Of a DNA stretch of 64,000 bases, positions 34,485-42,915 are shown piece after piece; position 1 is the stretch's first letter; each line of letters starts with the position of its first letter. The DNA is from Tectiglobus sp965247245. GTDB lineage: Bacteria; Pseudomonadota; Alphaproteobacteria; Rhizobiales; Hyphomicrobiaceae. A program made the position numbers and the translations under genes. A model generated the notes under the pieces. The model ran no database searches and was not told the origin of the DNA. It saw only the letters and a list, made by a program, of their open reading frames with translations. The stretch covers positions 2,852,001-2,916,000 of the forward strand of contig CBDFGV010000003.1 of the NCBI GenBank assembly GCA_965247245.1, written 5' to 3'.

Positions 34485-35456
34485 ATGACGACATATGCAT
34501 TCCGCCTGCCTCCCGGGCCTGACACCGTTAAACATGCCAAGCTCGCCGAAGAGCTTGGATATGAAAGCGTCTGGTGTCCTGAGATCCCCGCCTTCGGCCA
34601 TGACATCTGGATCACCCTCGCCCGGATCGCCGAAAACACATCACGCATCGGCATCGGCGCCTCGGTTCTCATACCGAGTTACCGCCATCCGATGGCCCAG
34701 GCATCAGCGATCGCCACATTGGAGCAGATCGCGCCGGGTCGCATTCGTGCGGGATTCGGCACCGGCTTCACCGGCCGTGCCGGCATGGGCAAACCACCGC
34801 TCACCCTGGCCTACATGCGCCGCCACCTGGAACAAGTCCGAGGCCTACTAAAGGGCGAAGTCGTCGACATCGATGGTGGCCTCGCCCAGCTGCTGGCATC
34901 GGAAGGTCAGCTTCCGCAGCGGCCAATCAATGTTCCGTTCCTGCTGGCCTCACAAGGGCCCAAGGGCCGGCAGCTTGCAAAAGAACTAGCGGACGGTTTG
35001 ATTTCTCTCGGCGCACCAGCGCCTGGCTTTGAGACCTGTCTCGTCTCCATCAACGGCACGGTTCTCGATGACGGCGAAGACGTCCACTCTCCCCGCGTCA
35101 AGGCCGCTATTCAGCCGATCATGGCGCTTGCCTACCACGCCAAGTTCACAAATGACCCGGACAATATCGCCGACCTACCGAGCGGCGAGGAGTGGATGAA
35201 AAGCTTGCAGAGCGTTCCCGAGCATGTTCGTCACTTGTCTGTTCACACCGGCCACAACCTGGATGTTTCCAACGGTCATGATCATTTGGTCGACACAAGT
35301 GCCGCCAAGCAGATGACCTTTACGGGTACGCCCGACGAACTGCGTGCGCGGTTGGACAAATACAAAGCGGACGGCGCGACCGGTTTCATCTTGGGCACCA
35401 GCGGCGTCGACATTGAACGCGAGTTGCGCGCCTATGCCAAAGTCGTCGGGCTCTGA
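34485..35456 (+). CDS. LLM-class flavin-dependent oxidoreductase
   Basis: A 323-residue luciferase-like protein. Family segments are KLAEELGYESVWCPEIPAFG (in parts), SRIGIGASVLIPSYRHPMAQA and RIRAGFGTGFTGRAGMG. It resembles F420-dependent members of the family more than FMN monooxygenases. I start at the ATG at 34485, preceded by GGGGGAG. It stands alone on the plus strand, with an MFS gene divergent upstream and a CurA-type reductase convergent downstream. A deazaflavin-dependent nitroreductase-like gene is 1 kb away, which strengthens the F420 idea (inference). Confidence 0.85.
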   Translation: MTTYAFRLPPGPDTVKHAKLAEELGYESVWCPEIPAFGHDIWITLARIAENTSRIGIGASVLIPSYRHPMAQASAIATLEQIAPGRIRAGFGTGFTGRAGMGKPPLTLAYMRRHLEQVRGLLKGEVVDIDGGLAQLLASEGQLPQRPINVPFLLASQGPKGRQLAKELADGLISLGAPAPGFETCLVSINGTVLDDGEDVHSPRVKAAIQPIMALAYHAKFTNDPDNIADLPSGEEWMKSLQSVPEHVRHLSVHTGHNLDVSNGHDHLVDTSAAKQMTFTGTPDELRARLDKYKADGATGFILGTSGVDIERELRAYAKVVGL

Positions 35457-35563
35457 AAGGCCGATCAAAGTCGGCACCAGGCGCCGCGTTTGCCGCTGAG
35501 CACTCACTATGCCGTTATCCCCGCGCGAGTGGGGGTCCAGTCCGATCGACACTTGCGGACAGA

Positions 35564-36598
35564 TCAGCCCGCTTCAGCGCTCACTCGGATTTGCAGCTTT
35601 CCGAAGTTCTCACCGCGGAGCAAACCAATGAAAGCGCGCGGCGCATTCTCTAGCCCATCAACAATATCTTCGCGGTACTTGAGCTGCCCCTCTCTGACCA
35701 GCTTGCCCATGATCCGGCGCGCCGGTTCGTACTTCGGTGCAAAGTCCGAAACAATGAAGCCACGCATCGTTACCTTGCGACCGACGAAGAACGCCGGCAG
35801 CCGGGGTGCCATCTCAGGTTCGGCAGCATTGTATTGTGAGATCGCGCCACACAGCACAATGCGAGCCCACATATTGAGTTGCAGCATCACTGCATCACTG
35901 ATCGGGCCGCCGACATTGTCGAAGTAAACATCGATCCCATCGGGACACGCACTTTCCAAAGCACGCCCAAGATCGCCCGCTGCTTTGTAATCAACGCAAG
36001 CATCAAAGCCAAGCTCGTCGCGCACAAAATCACACTTTGTCGGCCCACCTGCGATACCGACAACCCGGCAACCCGCCATGCGCGCAAGCTGACCGACTAC
36101 CTGACCCACCGCACCTGACGCCGCAGAAACGACAACGGTTTCTCCGACTTTCGGTGTGCCCACTTCGAACAGACCGCAATAGGCCGTCATGCCCGGCATC
36201 CCGAGAATGCCGTTCGCCGTCGATATGGGTGCGAGGGAAGGATCAATCTTGCGCATGGTGGCACCACTGCCAACACCGTACTCCTGCCAGCCGAGGCGAT
36301 CCTCGACAATGTCGCCGACTTCGAACCCGGGATGCTTGGAGGCAACAACTGCGCCGACAGTGCCGCCAGTCATGACCTCACCGAGGCCCACCGGCGGTGC
36401 ATACGAAGCAACATCTCGCATGCGCCCGCGCATGTAAGGGTCAAGAGAAAGATAGATCACCCGAACCAGGATCTGCCCCGGCCCGATCTCAGGCATCGCA
36501 ACGTCCTCGATGGCAAAGTCTGCTTCAGATGGCTCACCAGGCGGGCGACTTTTCAGAACGATGCGTCGGTAGGATTCTGGAACGGTTGTCATTGTCAT
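35564..36598 (-). CDS. NADP-dependent medium-chain reductase (CurA / leukotriene B4 dehydrogenase-like)
   Basis: A 344-residue zinc-independent MDR protein. Features are the N-terminal YLSLDPYMRGRM signature, the cofactor-loop segment VVSAASGAVGQVVGQLA, and VYFDNVGGPISDAV. Relatives reduce alpha,beta-unsaturated ketones or curcumin with NADPH. The ATG lies 8 bases after the stop of the Ddn-like gene, so the two are co-transcribed. Both are reductases that may act on activated double bonds or nitro groups. Confidence 0.93.
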   Translation of the reverse strand: MTMTTVPESYRRIVLKSRPPGEPSEADFAIEDVAMPEIGPGQILVRVIYLSLDPYMRGRMRDVASYAPPVGLGEVMTGGTVGAVVASKHPGFEVGDIVEDRLGWQEYGVGSGATMRKIDPSLAPISTANGILGMPGMTAYCGLFEVGTPKVGETVVVSAASGAVGQVVGQLARMAGCRVVGIAGGPTKCDFVRDELGFDACVDYKAAGDLGRALESACPDGIDVYFDNVGGPISDAVMLQLNMWARIVLCGAISQYNAAEPEMAPRLPAFFVGRKVTMRGFIVSDFAPKYEPARRIMGKLVREGQLKYREDIVDGLENAPRAFIGLLRGENFGKLQIRVSAEAG

Positions 36599-36606
36599 TC
36601 TCGGGT

Positions 36607-37035
36607 TTACTCGGCAATAAACAGCGGGATCTTGCGATCGGTGCGATCCTGATATGCCGCATAGTTCGGGAACGCAGCGACAGCGAGTTCCCAGAGACGG
36701 GCCCGTTCGGCGTCATCAAACACTTCACGAACCGTCATCTTCTTGACCATTGTCTCATCACGGATTTCGACATCAGGATTGGCCCGCAGGTTGTAAACCC
36801 AAACCGGGTTTTTCTCAGCGCCACCCTTTGAAGCAACCAGTACATAGCTGTCGCCGTCTTTGACGCGCATCAACGGCACCTTACGAATGCCACCCGTCTT
36901 GTTGCCTTTGTGGGTCACAATGATACACGGCAACCCGGTGTCGCGCAGACCGACGCCTTCCTTACCGCCGCTGCCTTCATAGAGCTCGACCTGATCGCGC
37001 ACCCAGCCTTCGGGATTTGGGAGATACTCAGCCAT
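36607..37035 (-). CDS. Deazaflavin-dependent nitroreductase-family (Ddn-like) protein
   Basis: A 142-residue split-barrel protein of the Ddn family. Typical segments are LPCIIVTHKGNKTGGIRKVPLM (in parts), YVLVASKGGAEKNPVWVYNL and VREVFDDAERARLW. Family members in mycobacteria use cofactor F420H2. Start at 37035 has GAGGAC upstream. It is co-transcribed with the CurA-type reductase and follows lysS (67 bases) on the same strand. If truly F420-dependent, the genome should carry fbiC and cofC-type genes, which are not in this window. Confidence 0.88.
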   Translation of the reverse strand: MAEYLPNPEGWVRDQVELYEGSGGKEGVGLRDTGLPCIIVTHKGNKTGGIRKVPLMRVKDGDSYVLVASKGGAEKNPVWVYNLRANPDVEIRDETMVKKMTVREVFDDAERARLWELAVAAFPNYAAYQDRTDRKIPLFIAE

Positions 37036-37101
37036 TGGAATTGTCCTCGGTCTCATTGCATTGGACCGAGTGTGCCACAAATCCGGTTGGTCAGAGAACC
37101 C

Positions 37102-38670
37102 TTATTCGCCGTCTTCGCTCAGTGTTGAACTGATCGATCGTGGCGCATCCGGGCGATGCCGCATCACTGGGAACAACACCACCTGGCGAATGTGGTGCGC
37201 ATCCGTCAGGAACATCGCAAGGCGATCAATCCCGATGCCAAGCCCGCCGGCAGCAGGAAGACCGAATTCTAAAACGCGGACATAATCATCATCCGGTTCG
37301 CTGGCTTCCTCATCGCCCTTCTGGCGCATCTTCGCCTGATCCTGGAAGAACTGGTTCTGCAGGAACGGATCGTTCAATTCACTAAAGGCATTGGCAATCT
37401 CGCGCCCGAAAATGTAGCTCTCGAAACGCTCGGCAAAGCGGGGATCGTCGCCCCGAGGCTTGGACAGCGGCGAAATATCGGTCGGCAGATCTGTCACGTG
37501 GATCGGCTGATCCAATGAACTTTCAACCTTCTCCTCAAACACGCTCTCCAGGATCTTGCCCCAGGACGCATCCTTGGAAACCTCAACACCAAGCTTTGCG
37601 GCAGCATCGCGCGCGTCATCCGCGTTCATGAATTCCTTGAAGTCGACCCCGGTCTTTTCGAGCACAAGACCGTCCATGGACATGCGCTTCCACGGCCGCT
37701 CGAAGTTGATCCGCGTTTCTTCGTACTCAACTTCTGTGTCACCACCCGTCACATTTGTAACTGCATTGACGATGACATCCTCGACGATGCGCATCATCTC
37801 CTCGTAGTCCACGTAGGCAACGTAGACTTCCAGCGACGTGAACTCAGGATTGTGCTTGAACGACAGGCCTTCGTTACGGAAGTTCTTGCCGATCTCATAA
37901 ACCTTGTCCGTCAGGCCGGACGCGATCACACGCTTAAGATATAGCTCCGGCGCAATGCGCAAAAACAGATCCATATCCAGACTATTGTGATGCGTCACGA
38001 ACGGCTTTGCATTCGCGCCGCCAGCGATCGGATGCAGAAACGACGTTTCCACTTCGAGGTAACCCTGATCGTCCAGTGTTCTGCGCATGGACGAGATGAT
38101 TTTACTTCGCGCGATCAGCCGTGACCGCACTGTCTCATCGGACACGATGGACTTGTGGCGTTCGCGCGCCTCAAGTTCAGGATCTGAAATCCCATGATAT
38201 TTTTCCGGCAGCGGATCGAGGCACTTCGAAATCAGCTCGATGCTCTCAGCGTTGATCGTTAGTTCGCCCCGCGGCGTCCGCCTGACCGCACCGCTGACCC
38301 CAACGATGTCGCCAATGTCAAAGCGCTGCACGCGGGTCTTCTGTTCGTCGCTGAGTTCTTTGAGGTAGTTGAAAACCTGGATGCGGCCACTGGCATCCTG
38401 CAACACCATAAACATGCCGCTGTTGCGGATCGCCATGAGCCGGCCGGCAACCTGGGCATCGATCCCAGCAAACTCGCCATCCGGCAGGTCCTTGAACTGC
38501 TCCTGCAATTCAGCAGCCGTGTGTGAGCGATCAAACTTTGTGACCGCATAGGGGTTCACACCGTCGTCAAGCCAGGCTTTGAGGTTGGTCAACAGTGCGG
38601 CATGTACGGTGCCGAACTGCTCTTCAACGCGTTGAATGTCTTGCTCTGTAATCTCTAGCTGCATGTTCAT
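37102..38670 (-). CDS. lysS: Lysyl-tRNA synthetase, class II
   Basis: A 522-residue class II enzyme: an N-terminal OB-fold anticodon-binding domain (to about residue 170, with the segments FAGIDAQVAGRLMAIRNSG and FMVLQDASGRIQVF) and a catalytic domain with motif 2 (FRNEGLSFKHNPEFTSLEVY in parts) and motif 3 near the end (GLGIGIDRLAM). It charges tRNA-Lys in the cytoplasm. Normal length. The upstream 391 bases hold two long palindromes and no gene. An ATG two codons inside is an equally good start. Confidence 0.96.
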   Translation of the reverse strand: MNMQLEITEQDIQRVEEQFGTVHAALLTNLKAWLDDGVNPYAVTKFDRSHTAAELQEQFKDLPDGEFAGIDAQVAGRLMAIRNSGMFMVLQDASGRIQVFNYLKELSDEQKTRVQRFDIGDIVGVSGAVRRTPRGELTINAESIELISKCLDPLPEKYHGISDPELEARERHKSIVSDETVRSRLIARSKIISSMRRTLDDQGYLEVETSFLHPIAGGANAKPFVTHHNSLDMDLFLRIAPELYLKRVIASGLTDKVYEIGKNFRNEGLSFKHNPEFTSLEVYVAYVDYEEMMRIVEDVIVNAVTNVTGGDTEVEYEETRINFERPWKRMSMDGLVLEKTGVDFKEFMNADDARDAAAKLGVEVSKDASWGKILESVFEEKVESSLDQPIHVTDLPTDISPLSKPRGDDPRFAERFESYIFGREIANAFSELNDPFLQNQFFQDQAKMRQKGDEEASEPDDDYVRVLEFGLPAAGGLGIGIDRLAMFLTDAHHIRQVVLFPVMRHRPDAPRSISSTLSEDGE

Positions 38671-38829
38671 TCAGTCTTTGTTTTCGATCCGAGGAGAGAC
38701 CCCGCGATTGATGGAAAATGACGCGTCCTGGCAACGGCTCAAAGCCGGATTCCGCCGTTAAGCCACGCCGTTTGGCGCAGTCACGGCTCATTCCTGGCGG
38801 CCTCTATACGATAAGGTCCCCGACTTCGC

Positions 38830-38888
38830 TAGAGCAACGTGCCTTTGGTCGATGACGGGACGATGCCGACCAAAGGCACGTTGCTCTA
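38830..38888. repeat. Long perfect palindrome (21-base arms)
   Basis: Left arm 38830-38850 (starting TAGAGCAACGTG, ending TTTGGTC) is the exact reverse complement of right arm 38868-38888; the loop is 17 bases. No T-run follows on either strand, so it is not a standard terminator. It is too long and perfect to be chance and could be a REP/MITE-like repeat or an RNA structure in the lysS leader. Confidence 0.8.
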
Positions 38889-38900
38889 TTCTTAAGTAGC

Positions 38901-38961
38901 GATCATCTTTGTGCGTCAAGTTGGAATTCGCCGAATAGCTCCAACTTGACGCACGATGATC
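38901..38961. repeat. Second long palindrome (22-base arms, 3-base bulge)
   Basis: GATCATC (38901-38907) plus GTGCGTCAAGTTGGA (38911-38925) pair exactly with TCCAACTTGACGCAC and GATGATC (38940-38961); only TTT at 38908-38910 is unpaired. The 14-base loop contains ATTCGCCGAAT, itself palindromic. It starts 12 bases after the first palindrome. Confidence 0.8.
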
Positions 38962-39061
38962 TAGTGTGACCGATTCATGCGACGTGCGCGCTCGCGATGC
39001 CACACCCCGACACAGACAATCCACAGAGATAAGAACGTCGAACCGCCTTACTGGCTGCAAG

Positions 39062-39550
39062 TCAGTCAGTCAGCGCCTCATCCAGCGCGGCCAAAGCTCG
39101 GGCAGCGAAGAGGCGCATGTTCTCCGCCCGGTCATCCAACCCCGTCTCCAGTGTCAGAACCGAATTCACCGGGCCGGATACCGCAATACAGGTGTGCCCG
39201 GCTGCATCGCCGTAGCGGTTGCCAGTCGGGCCGGCAGCACCGGTCTCAGCCAAGCCCCAGGTCGCACCATGGTTTTCACGCGCGCGCTCGGCAAGGAGCT
39301 CAGCATAGGGCTCACTTGATGACCTCAGACCGCGGCTCTTCATATCTTCGTCAGTGATCCCCATCAGGCTGCTACGTGCCTGCAGCGTGTAAACCACGGC
39401 ACCTGAAAGATAGTAGCGAGAGGCCCCGGGGACAGCGAGGAGAGCAGCCGAAATCAGACCACCCGCCGACGATTCTGCAACCGCGATTGTTTCCTTCCGT
39501 GCCTTCAATTTCTCAGCGATGGCCAGAGCAGCAGCTGCCAAGGTGTCCAT
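39062..39550 (-). CDS. CinA-family nicotinamide-nucleotide amidohydrolase (PncC-like)
   Basis: A 162-residue protein matching the stand-alone C-terminal domain of CinA. The motif VAESSAGGLISAALLAVPGASRYYLSGAVVYT (in parts) and the GLAETGAAGPTG loop are diagnostic. The enzyme deamidates nicotinamide mononucleotide to the acid form in pyridine-nucleotide salvage. The start at 39550 is preceded by GGAAG. It follows the MFS gene by 84 bases on the same strand. Confidence 0.93.
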   Translation of the reverse strand: MDTLAAAALAIAEKLKARKETIAVAESSAGGLISAALLAVPGASRYYLSGAVVYTLQARSSLMGITDEDMKSRGLRSSSEPYAELLAERARENHGATWGLAETGAAGPTGNRYGDAAGHTCIAVSGPVNSVLTLETGLDDRAENMRLFAARALAALDEALTD

Positions 39551-39634
39551 GATGACTTCCGTTCTTCGGTTTCGTGAATGAAAACCAGAGTCTGGCACGA
39601 AGACAAACCAGAATCCAATTGAACCTGATGAGCT

Positions 39635-41053
39635 CTACCCGCGGTGCCCCGAGACGGCCTGGCCGGCATCCGAAGTCAATTGCAAATGCAAAAGCGACGC
39701 CACAGCCGAGACCACAGCAATGACAATGAAGGCAAACGAAAAGTCCGCAGCGGCAAGTTCCGTATCTCCACGCCACCAACGCGAGATCTCGATGGCGAAC
39801 GCGCCAACAGCTACGCCGGCTGAAATGAACAGTTGTTGCGCAACCGCGACCAATGCCGTCGCACGGCTCATCATCTCCGTTGAAATGTCGGAATAGGCAA
39901 CAGCATTCAGAGACGTAAACTGCAGCGATCGGAAAAAGCCGCCAACCAGCAGAACCAGAACAATCACAATATGGGATGTCTCCGGTGTGAAGACCGAGTA
40001 GGACGCCAGAAATCCTGCACAGATCAATGCATTGACCGTCAGCACCTGGCGAAAACCGTAGCGGCGCAGAATTGTCGGCGCTGTAAACTTCATCATCAGG
40101 GCGCCAAAAGCACTGGCAAACGTGATCAAGCCTGAATCCAACGCGCTGAGACCAAAGCCAACCTGCAGCATGAGCGGCAGCAGAAATGGAATGGCACCGA
40201 TGCCAAGTCGGAACATGCCGCCGCCCACCACGCTCGTATGGAACGTGGCGACCTTCAATAGTTCAAGGTCGAGAATTGGATGCGCGATACGACGTGCGTG
40301 GAAGACGTAGCCGGTCAACAGGCAAATCCCAACGACGATCAGCGTTGGCGCCAGAGCTGCCGGCAAAGCTTCGCGGCCTGCGATCGTAAAGCCAAAAATC
40401 AGCGTTGAAAGACCGACGCCCGAAAGCACGAAACCCGTCCAATCAAGCCGCGTCGTCAACTCGCCTTTGACATTCGGCATGTAAAGTCCGGCGAGGGTAA
40501 TAGCGAGAAGCCCGAACGGCACATTAATCCAGAAGATCCAGCGCCAATCATAGAAAGTGGCAACGTAACCACCGATCGGCGGACCGATCATCGGTGCAAA
40601 TAGGGCCGGGATGGTGAGATACGCCATCGCCTGCACCATCTGGGACTTCGGCACCGACCGCAGCAGAATGAGACGGCCAACGGGAACCATCATGGCACCG
40701 CCGACACCTTGCAGGGCACGTGCAAGAATGAGCTCCACGAGACTGCCGGCCAGAGCACAACACAGCGAGGACACGATAAAGATCGAAATCGCCAGCTGAA
40801 ACAGCGGCCGCGCACCGAACCGGTCAGCGCACCAGCCACTGATCGGAATAAACACGGCAAGCGACAAAAGATAACTCGTCAGAGCCAACTTGAGGATGAC
40901 CGGATCTTCGCCCAGATCCCGCGCGATGACAGGAAGTGCCGTGCCGATGACACTGGCATCCATGTTCTCCATGAACAGCGCGGCCGCAACGACCAGCGGA
41001 ATGAGCCATAGCGGTCTGCCGGCTCCCGCATCACTAGCGGTACGATCGCTCAT
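39635..41053 (-). CDS. MFS multidrug transporter, 14-segment (DHA2/EmrB-like)
   Basis: A 472-residue integral membrane protein with about fourteen segments. The GWCADRFGARPLF motif A between segments 2 and 3, the ARALQGVGGAMMVPVGRLILL motif C region and GPPIGGYVATFYDWRWIFWINVP (in parts) define the DHA2 drug:proton antiporter family. It exports toxic compounds. No adjacent EmrA-type adaptor or TetR/MarR regulator is seen. The start at 41053 (MSDRTASDAG) fits the family better than 41140. It diverges from the second selenoprotein gene. Confidence 0.92.
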   Translation of the reverse strand: MSDRTASDAGAGRPLWLIPLVVAAALFMENMDASVIGTALPVIARDLGEDPVILKLALTSYLLSLAVFIPISGWCADRFGARPLFQLAISIFIVSSLCCALAGSLVELILARALQGVGGAMMVPVGRLILLRSVPKSQMVQAMAYLTIPALFAPMIGPPIGGYVATFYDWRWIFWINVPFGLLAITLAGLYMPNVKGELTTRLDWTGFVLSGVGLSTLIFGFTIAGREALPAALAPTLIVVGICLLTGYVFHARRIAHPILDLELLKVATFHTSVVGGGMFRLGIGAIPFLLPLMLQVGFGLSALDSGLITFASAFGALMMKFTAPTILRRYGFRQVLTVNALICAGFLASYSVFTPETSHIVIVLVLLVGGFFRSLQFTSLNAVAYSDISTEMMSRATALVAVAQQLFISAGVAVGAFAIEISRWWRGDTELAAADFSFAFIVIAVVSAVASLLHLQLTSDAGQAVSGHRG

Positions 41054-41248
41054 AGCGCTGAGATCGCATTTTGGGATTGGACTTTGGAAGTCATAGTCGT
41101 TGCCTAGACCAAATCGGACAATCCGTAAATCTAGCCGCAACGCATATCAGACATCCGACAGGTCAATGCAGAAGCACCAGCCCTGTAGACACTCGTTACT
41201 GGTGTTCAGATAGTCGCTCGTCGCAGCGCTGGAGAGATTGCTGACAGT

Positions 41249-41270
41249 ATGCTTAGGCCATGCTAAGCAT
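41249..41270. promoter_or_regulatory. Inverted repeat upstream of the second selenoprotein gene, candidate operator
   Basis: ATGCTTAG (41249-41256) and CTAAGCAT (41263-41270) are perfect inverted repeats around GCCATG. The site is 42 bases before the selenoprotein ATG and 195 bases from the start of the divergent MFS gene. Size and position fit a dimeric repressor or activator site. Confidence 0.5.
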
Positions 41271-41312
41271 GCGCTTGAACAGAACGTCTAAGCTTAAGGA
41301 TGATCAATCGAT

Positions 41313-41963
41313 ATGAGCTTGCACGATGAACTTAAGGCCCAAGAAGCACTCAGCCGTCAAAACGCACCCAAGCAAGTCTGGGATGAGAACGACCGGCAAA
41401 TGGAAAAGTTGCGGCTTGAAGGTCTCGCCGACAAATGCGTTCAAGTCGGCGAGGAGTTTCCAGCGTTTACATTGTCGAACGCTGTTGGACATCAAGTGAG
41501 TTCCGTCGAGCTACTCAAACAGGGGCCGCTGGTCGCGAGCTTCTATCGGGGCGGCTGGTGACCATACTGTAATCTAGAGCTGTATGCTCTTCAGAAACAG
41601 CTACCCAACATCAAAGATGCCGGCGCCAATCTGGTCGCCATTACGCCAGAGTTGCCGGACAACACCTTGACGACGGTGGAAAAGCACGCACTCGAATTCG
41701 AAGTGCTGACCGACAGGGATAACGCACTTGCGCGGAAATGCGGTTTGATCTTCGAAATCCCTGCCGCATTGCATGATTTCTATCGCACGGAGCGTTTCGA
41801 CCTGCCTGCAACGCAGGGCAACGAGTCGTTCGAGCTTCCGGTGACAGCGACCTACATTATTGGTCCTGACGGACGGGTTACCCATGCCCACGTCAACGTC
41901 GATTTCACGACACGTCAGGAACCCGAAGAGATCGTTGCAATCTTAAGGAACCGACAAAGATGA
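41313..41963 (+). CDS. Probable selenoprotein: second peroxiredoxin-like (AhpC/TSA) protein with in-frame UGA (Sec)
   Basis: A 216-residue paralogue of the protein at 17018, read through one UGA at 41559-41561. The site is FYRGGW-U-PYC, where family members have FYRGGWCPYC, so Sec replaces the peroxidatic Cys. After the UGA the frame runs 133 codons with family features (LPVTATYIIGPDGRVTHAHVN, then DFTTRQEPEEIV) to a terminal UGA at 41961. The two products align over their whole length, and both UGAs are followed by the same nine bases, CCATACTGT. A longer hairpin than in the first gene follows. The next gene, a bicupin, starts 27 bases on, and copC and copD follow. Confidence 0.86.
41559..41600 (+). 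promoter_or_regulatory. Candidate bacterial SECIS element
   Basis: Starts with the UGA codon. CTGT (41567-41570) pairs with ACAG (41597-41600), TCT (41573-41575) with AGA (41593-41595), and AGAGC (41576-41580) with GCTCT (41586-41590), leaving a loop UGUAU with a G-U. The loop begins 19 bases after the UGA. Two small internal loops separate the three stem parts. Twelve Watson-Crick pairs in all; folded by eye. Confidence 0.65.
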
Positions 41964-41990
41964 AGCGCGGAACCTGAGCAAGTCTCGGAT

Positions 41991-42794
41991 ATGGAGAACA
42001 ACAAAGACCTGTCTGTGCCGTTTGTACGCCTGGTGTCTAACGGCGACAATGTATGCGCGTTCGAGGACGACGTGATTGACGTTCGCTTTGGCGATCCCGA
42101 CGATCCACCGCTTGCGAAGTCCGCAATCATTCCTGCGGCATCTATTTGTTTCTGCTCCATGCCGGCAGACCAAGCGGCTGACCTCCATGCTGTGCCGGGA
42201 CGCCAGATGATTATCGTTCTGAAGGGAGAGCTCGCCGTCACAGCGTCTCCTCAAGACAGTCGTACGTTCGGATTGGGTGACTTTTTCGAACTTGGCCATG
42301 CGACAAGCAAGAGCCATTCGGGCCTGATGCAGACGAAGGCCCCAGCGTCTTTCGCTTTGATTGACCTGGTTCCAGATGCCATCGCTGGTTGCGCACTACC
42401 AACGGATGACCAAGCCACCGATCAAGGCGCAAACTATGTAAGAACGACTGACGGCCCAGACGGCTTATCGCGCACCAGTGTTGGAGAACTTCCCTATCGT
42501 CAGGAGATGGCGCACGGGCAATCGACGGAGAAGTTCTCAATCAGTGGCATTCAGTTCGTCTTCGCACCCGGAGACCTAAATTATGCCTGGCATCGCGCGC
42601 CGCAACGCCAATTTGTTATTCCACTGACCGGTGGAATGGAGGTCGAAAATGGTCTTGGTCATCGCCACACCATTCGACCAGGTGAGATCTACATTGGCGA
42701 AGACGTGAACGGTAACGGTCACATTACGCGAGCTATCGCAGGCCAAAAAAGGCTCTCGGTTTTCGCCCATCTTGCCCATGACGTAAGTGATTAA
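41991..42794 (+). CDS. Two-domain cupin (bicupin) protein
   Basis: A 267-residue protein with two cupin-like halves. The first contains GRQMIIVLKGELAVTAS and GDFFELG (about 65-105); the second PQRQFVIPLTGGMEVENGLGHRHTIRPGEIYIGED (in parts, about 203-240). Metal-binding residues are incomplete in the first half, so it may be a binding or sensing protein rather than an enzyme. It starts 27 bases after the selenoprotein stop and is in the same reading frame as it, separated by ten stop-free codons. Function unknown. Confidence 0.75.
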   Translation: MENNKDLSVPFVRLVSNGDNVCAFEDDVIDVRFGDPDDPPLAKSAIIPAASICFCSMPADQAADLHAVPGRQMIIVLKGELAVTASPQDSRTFGLGDFFELGHATSKSHSGLMQTKAPASFALIDLVPDAIAGCALPTDDQATDQGANYVRTTDGPDGLSRTSVGELPYRQEMAHGQSTEKFSISGIQFVFAPGDLNYAWHRAPQRQFVIPLTGGMEVENGLGHRHTIRPGEIYIGEDVNGNGHITRAIAGQKRLSVFAHLAHDVSD

Positions 42795-42915
42795 TCCACC
42801 AAGGAACAGAATCTGAGGTCGGCGCCCTTGACACGGACACCCATCACGCATGAACGATGTCTAACGTGCCCGACACAGCTGGGTCAGGAATGGTCAGAAC
42901 TGAAGCAAGGCAGGA

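Larger units (their letters stand above)
38671..39061. other. Intergenic region with two large palindromes
   Basis: 391 bases between lysS and the CinA-family gene, both on the minus strand. No coding sequence is convincing. Most of the middle is taken up by two adjacent palindromes, listed separately. They lie in the lysS leader side, 160-290 bases upstream of its start. Confidence 0.6.

Noticed and set aside
38830..38888. Palindrome as a Rho-independent terminator
   Set aside because: No T-run follows on either strand, and it lies far from the nearest stop codon.
41559..41561. UGA reassigned to Trp in the whole genome
   Set aside because: Many genes here end in UGA (for example larC at 5936, dctQ, the response regulator at 58981 and aceE at 63815), Trp is coded by UGG, and the motif position is Cys-type, directly after a Trp.
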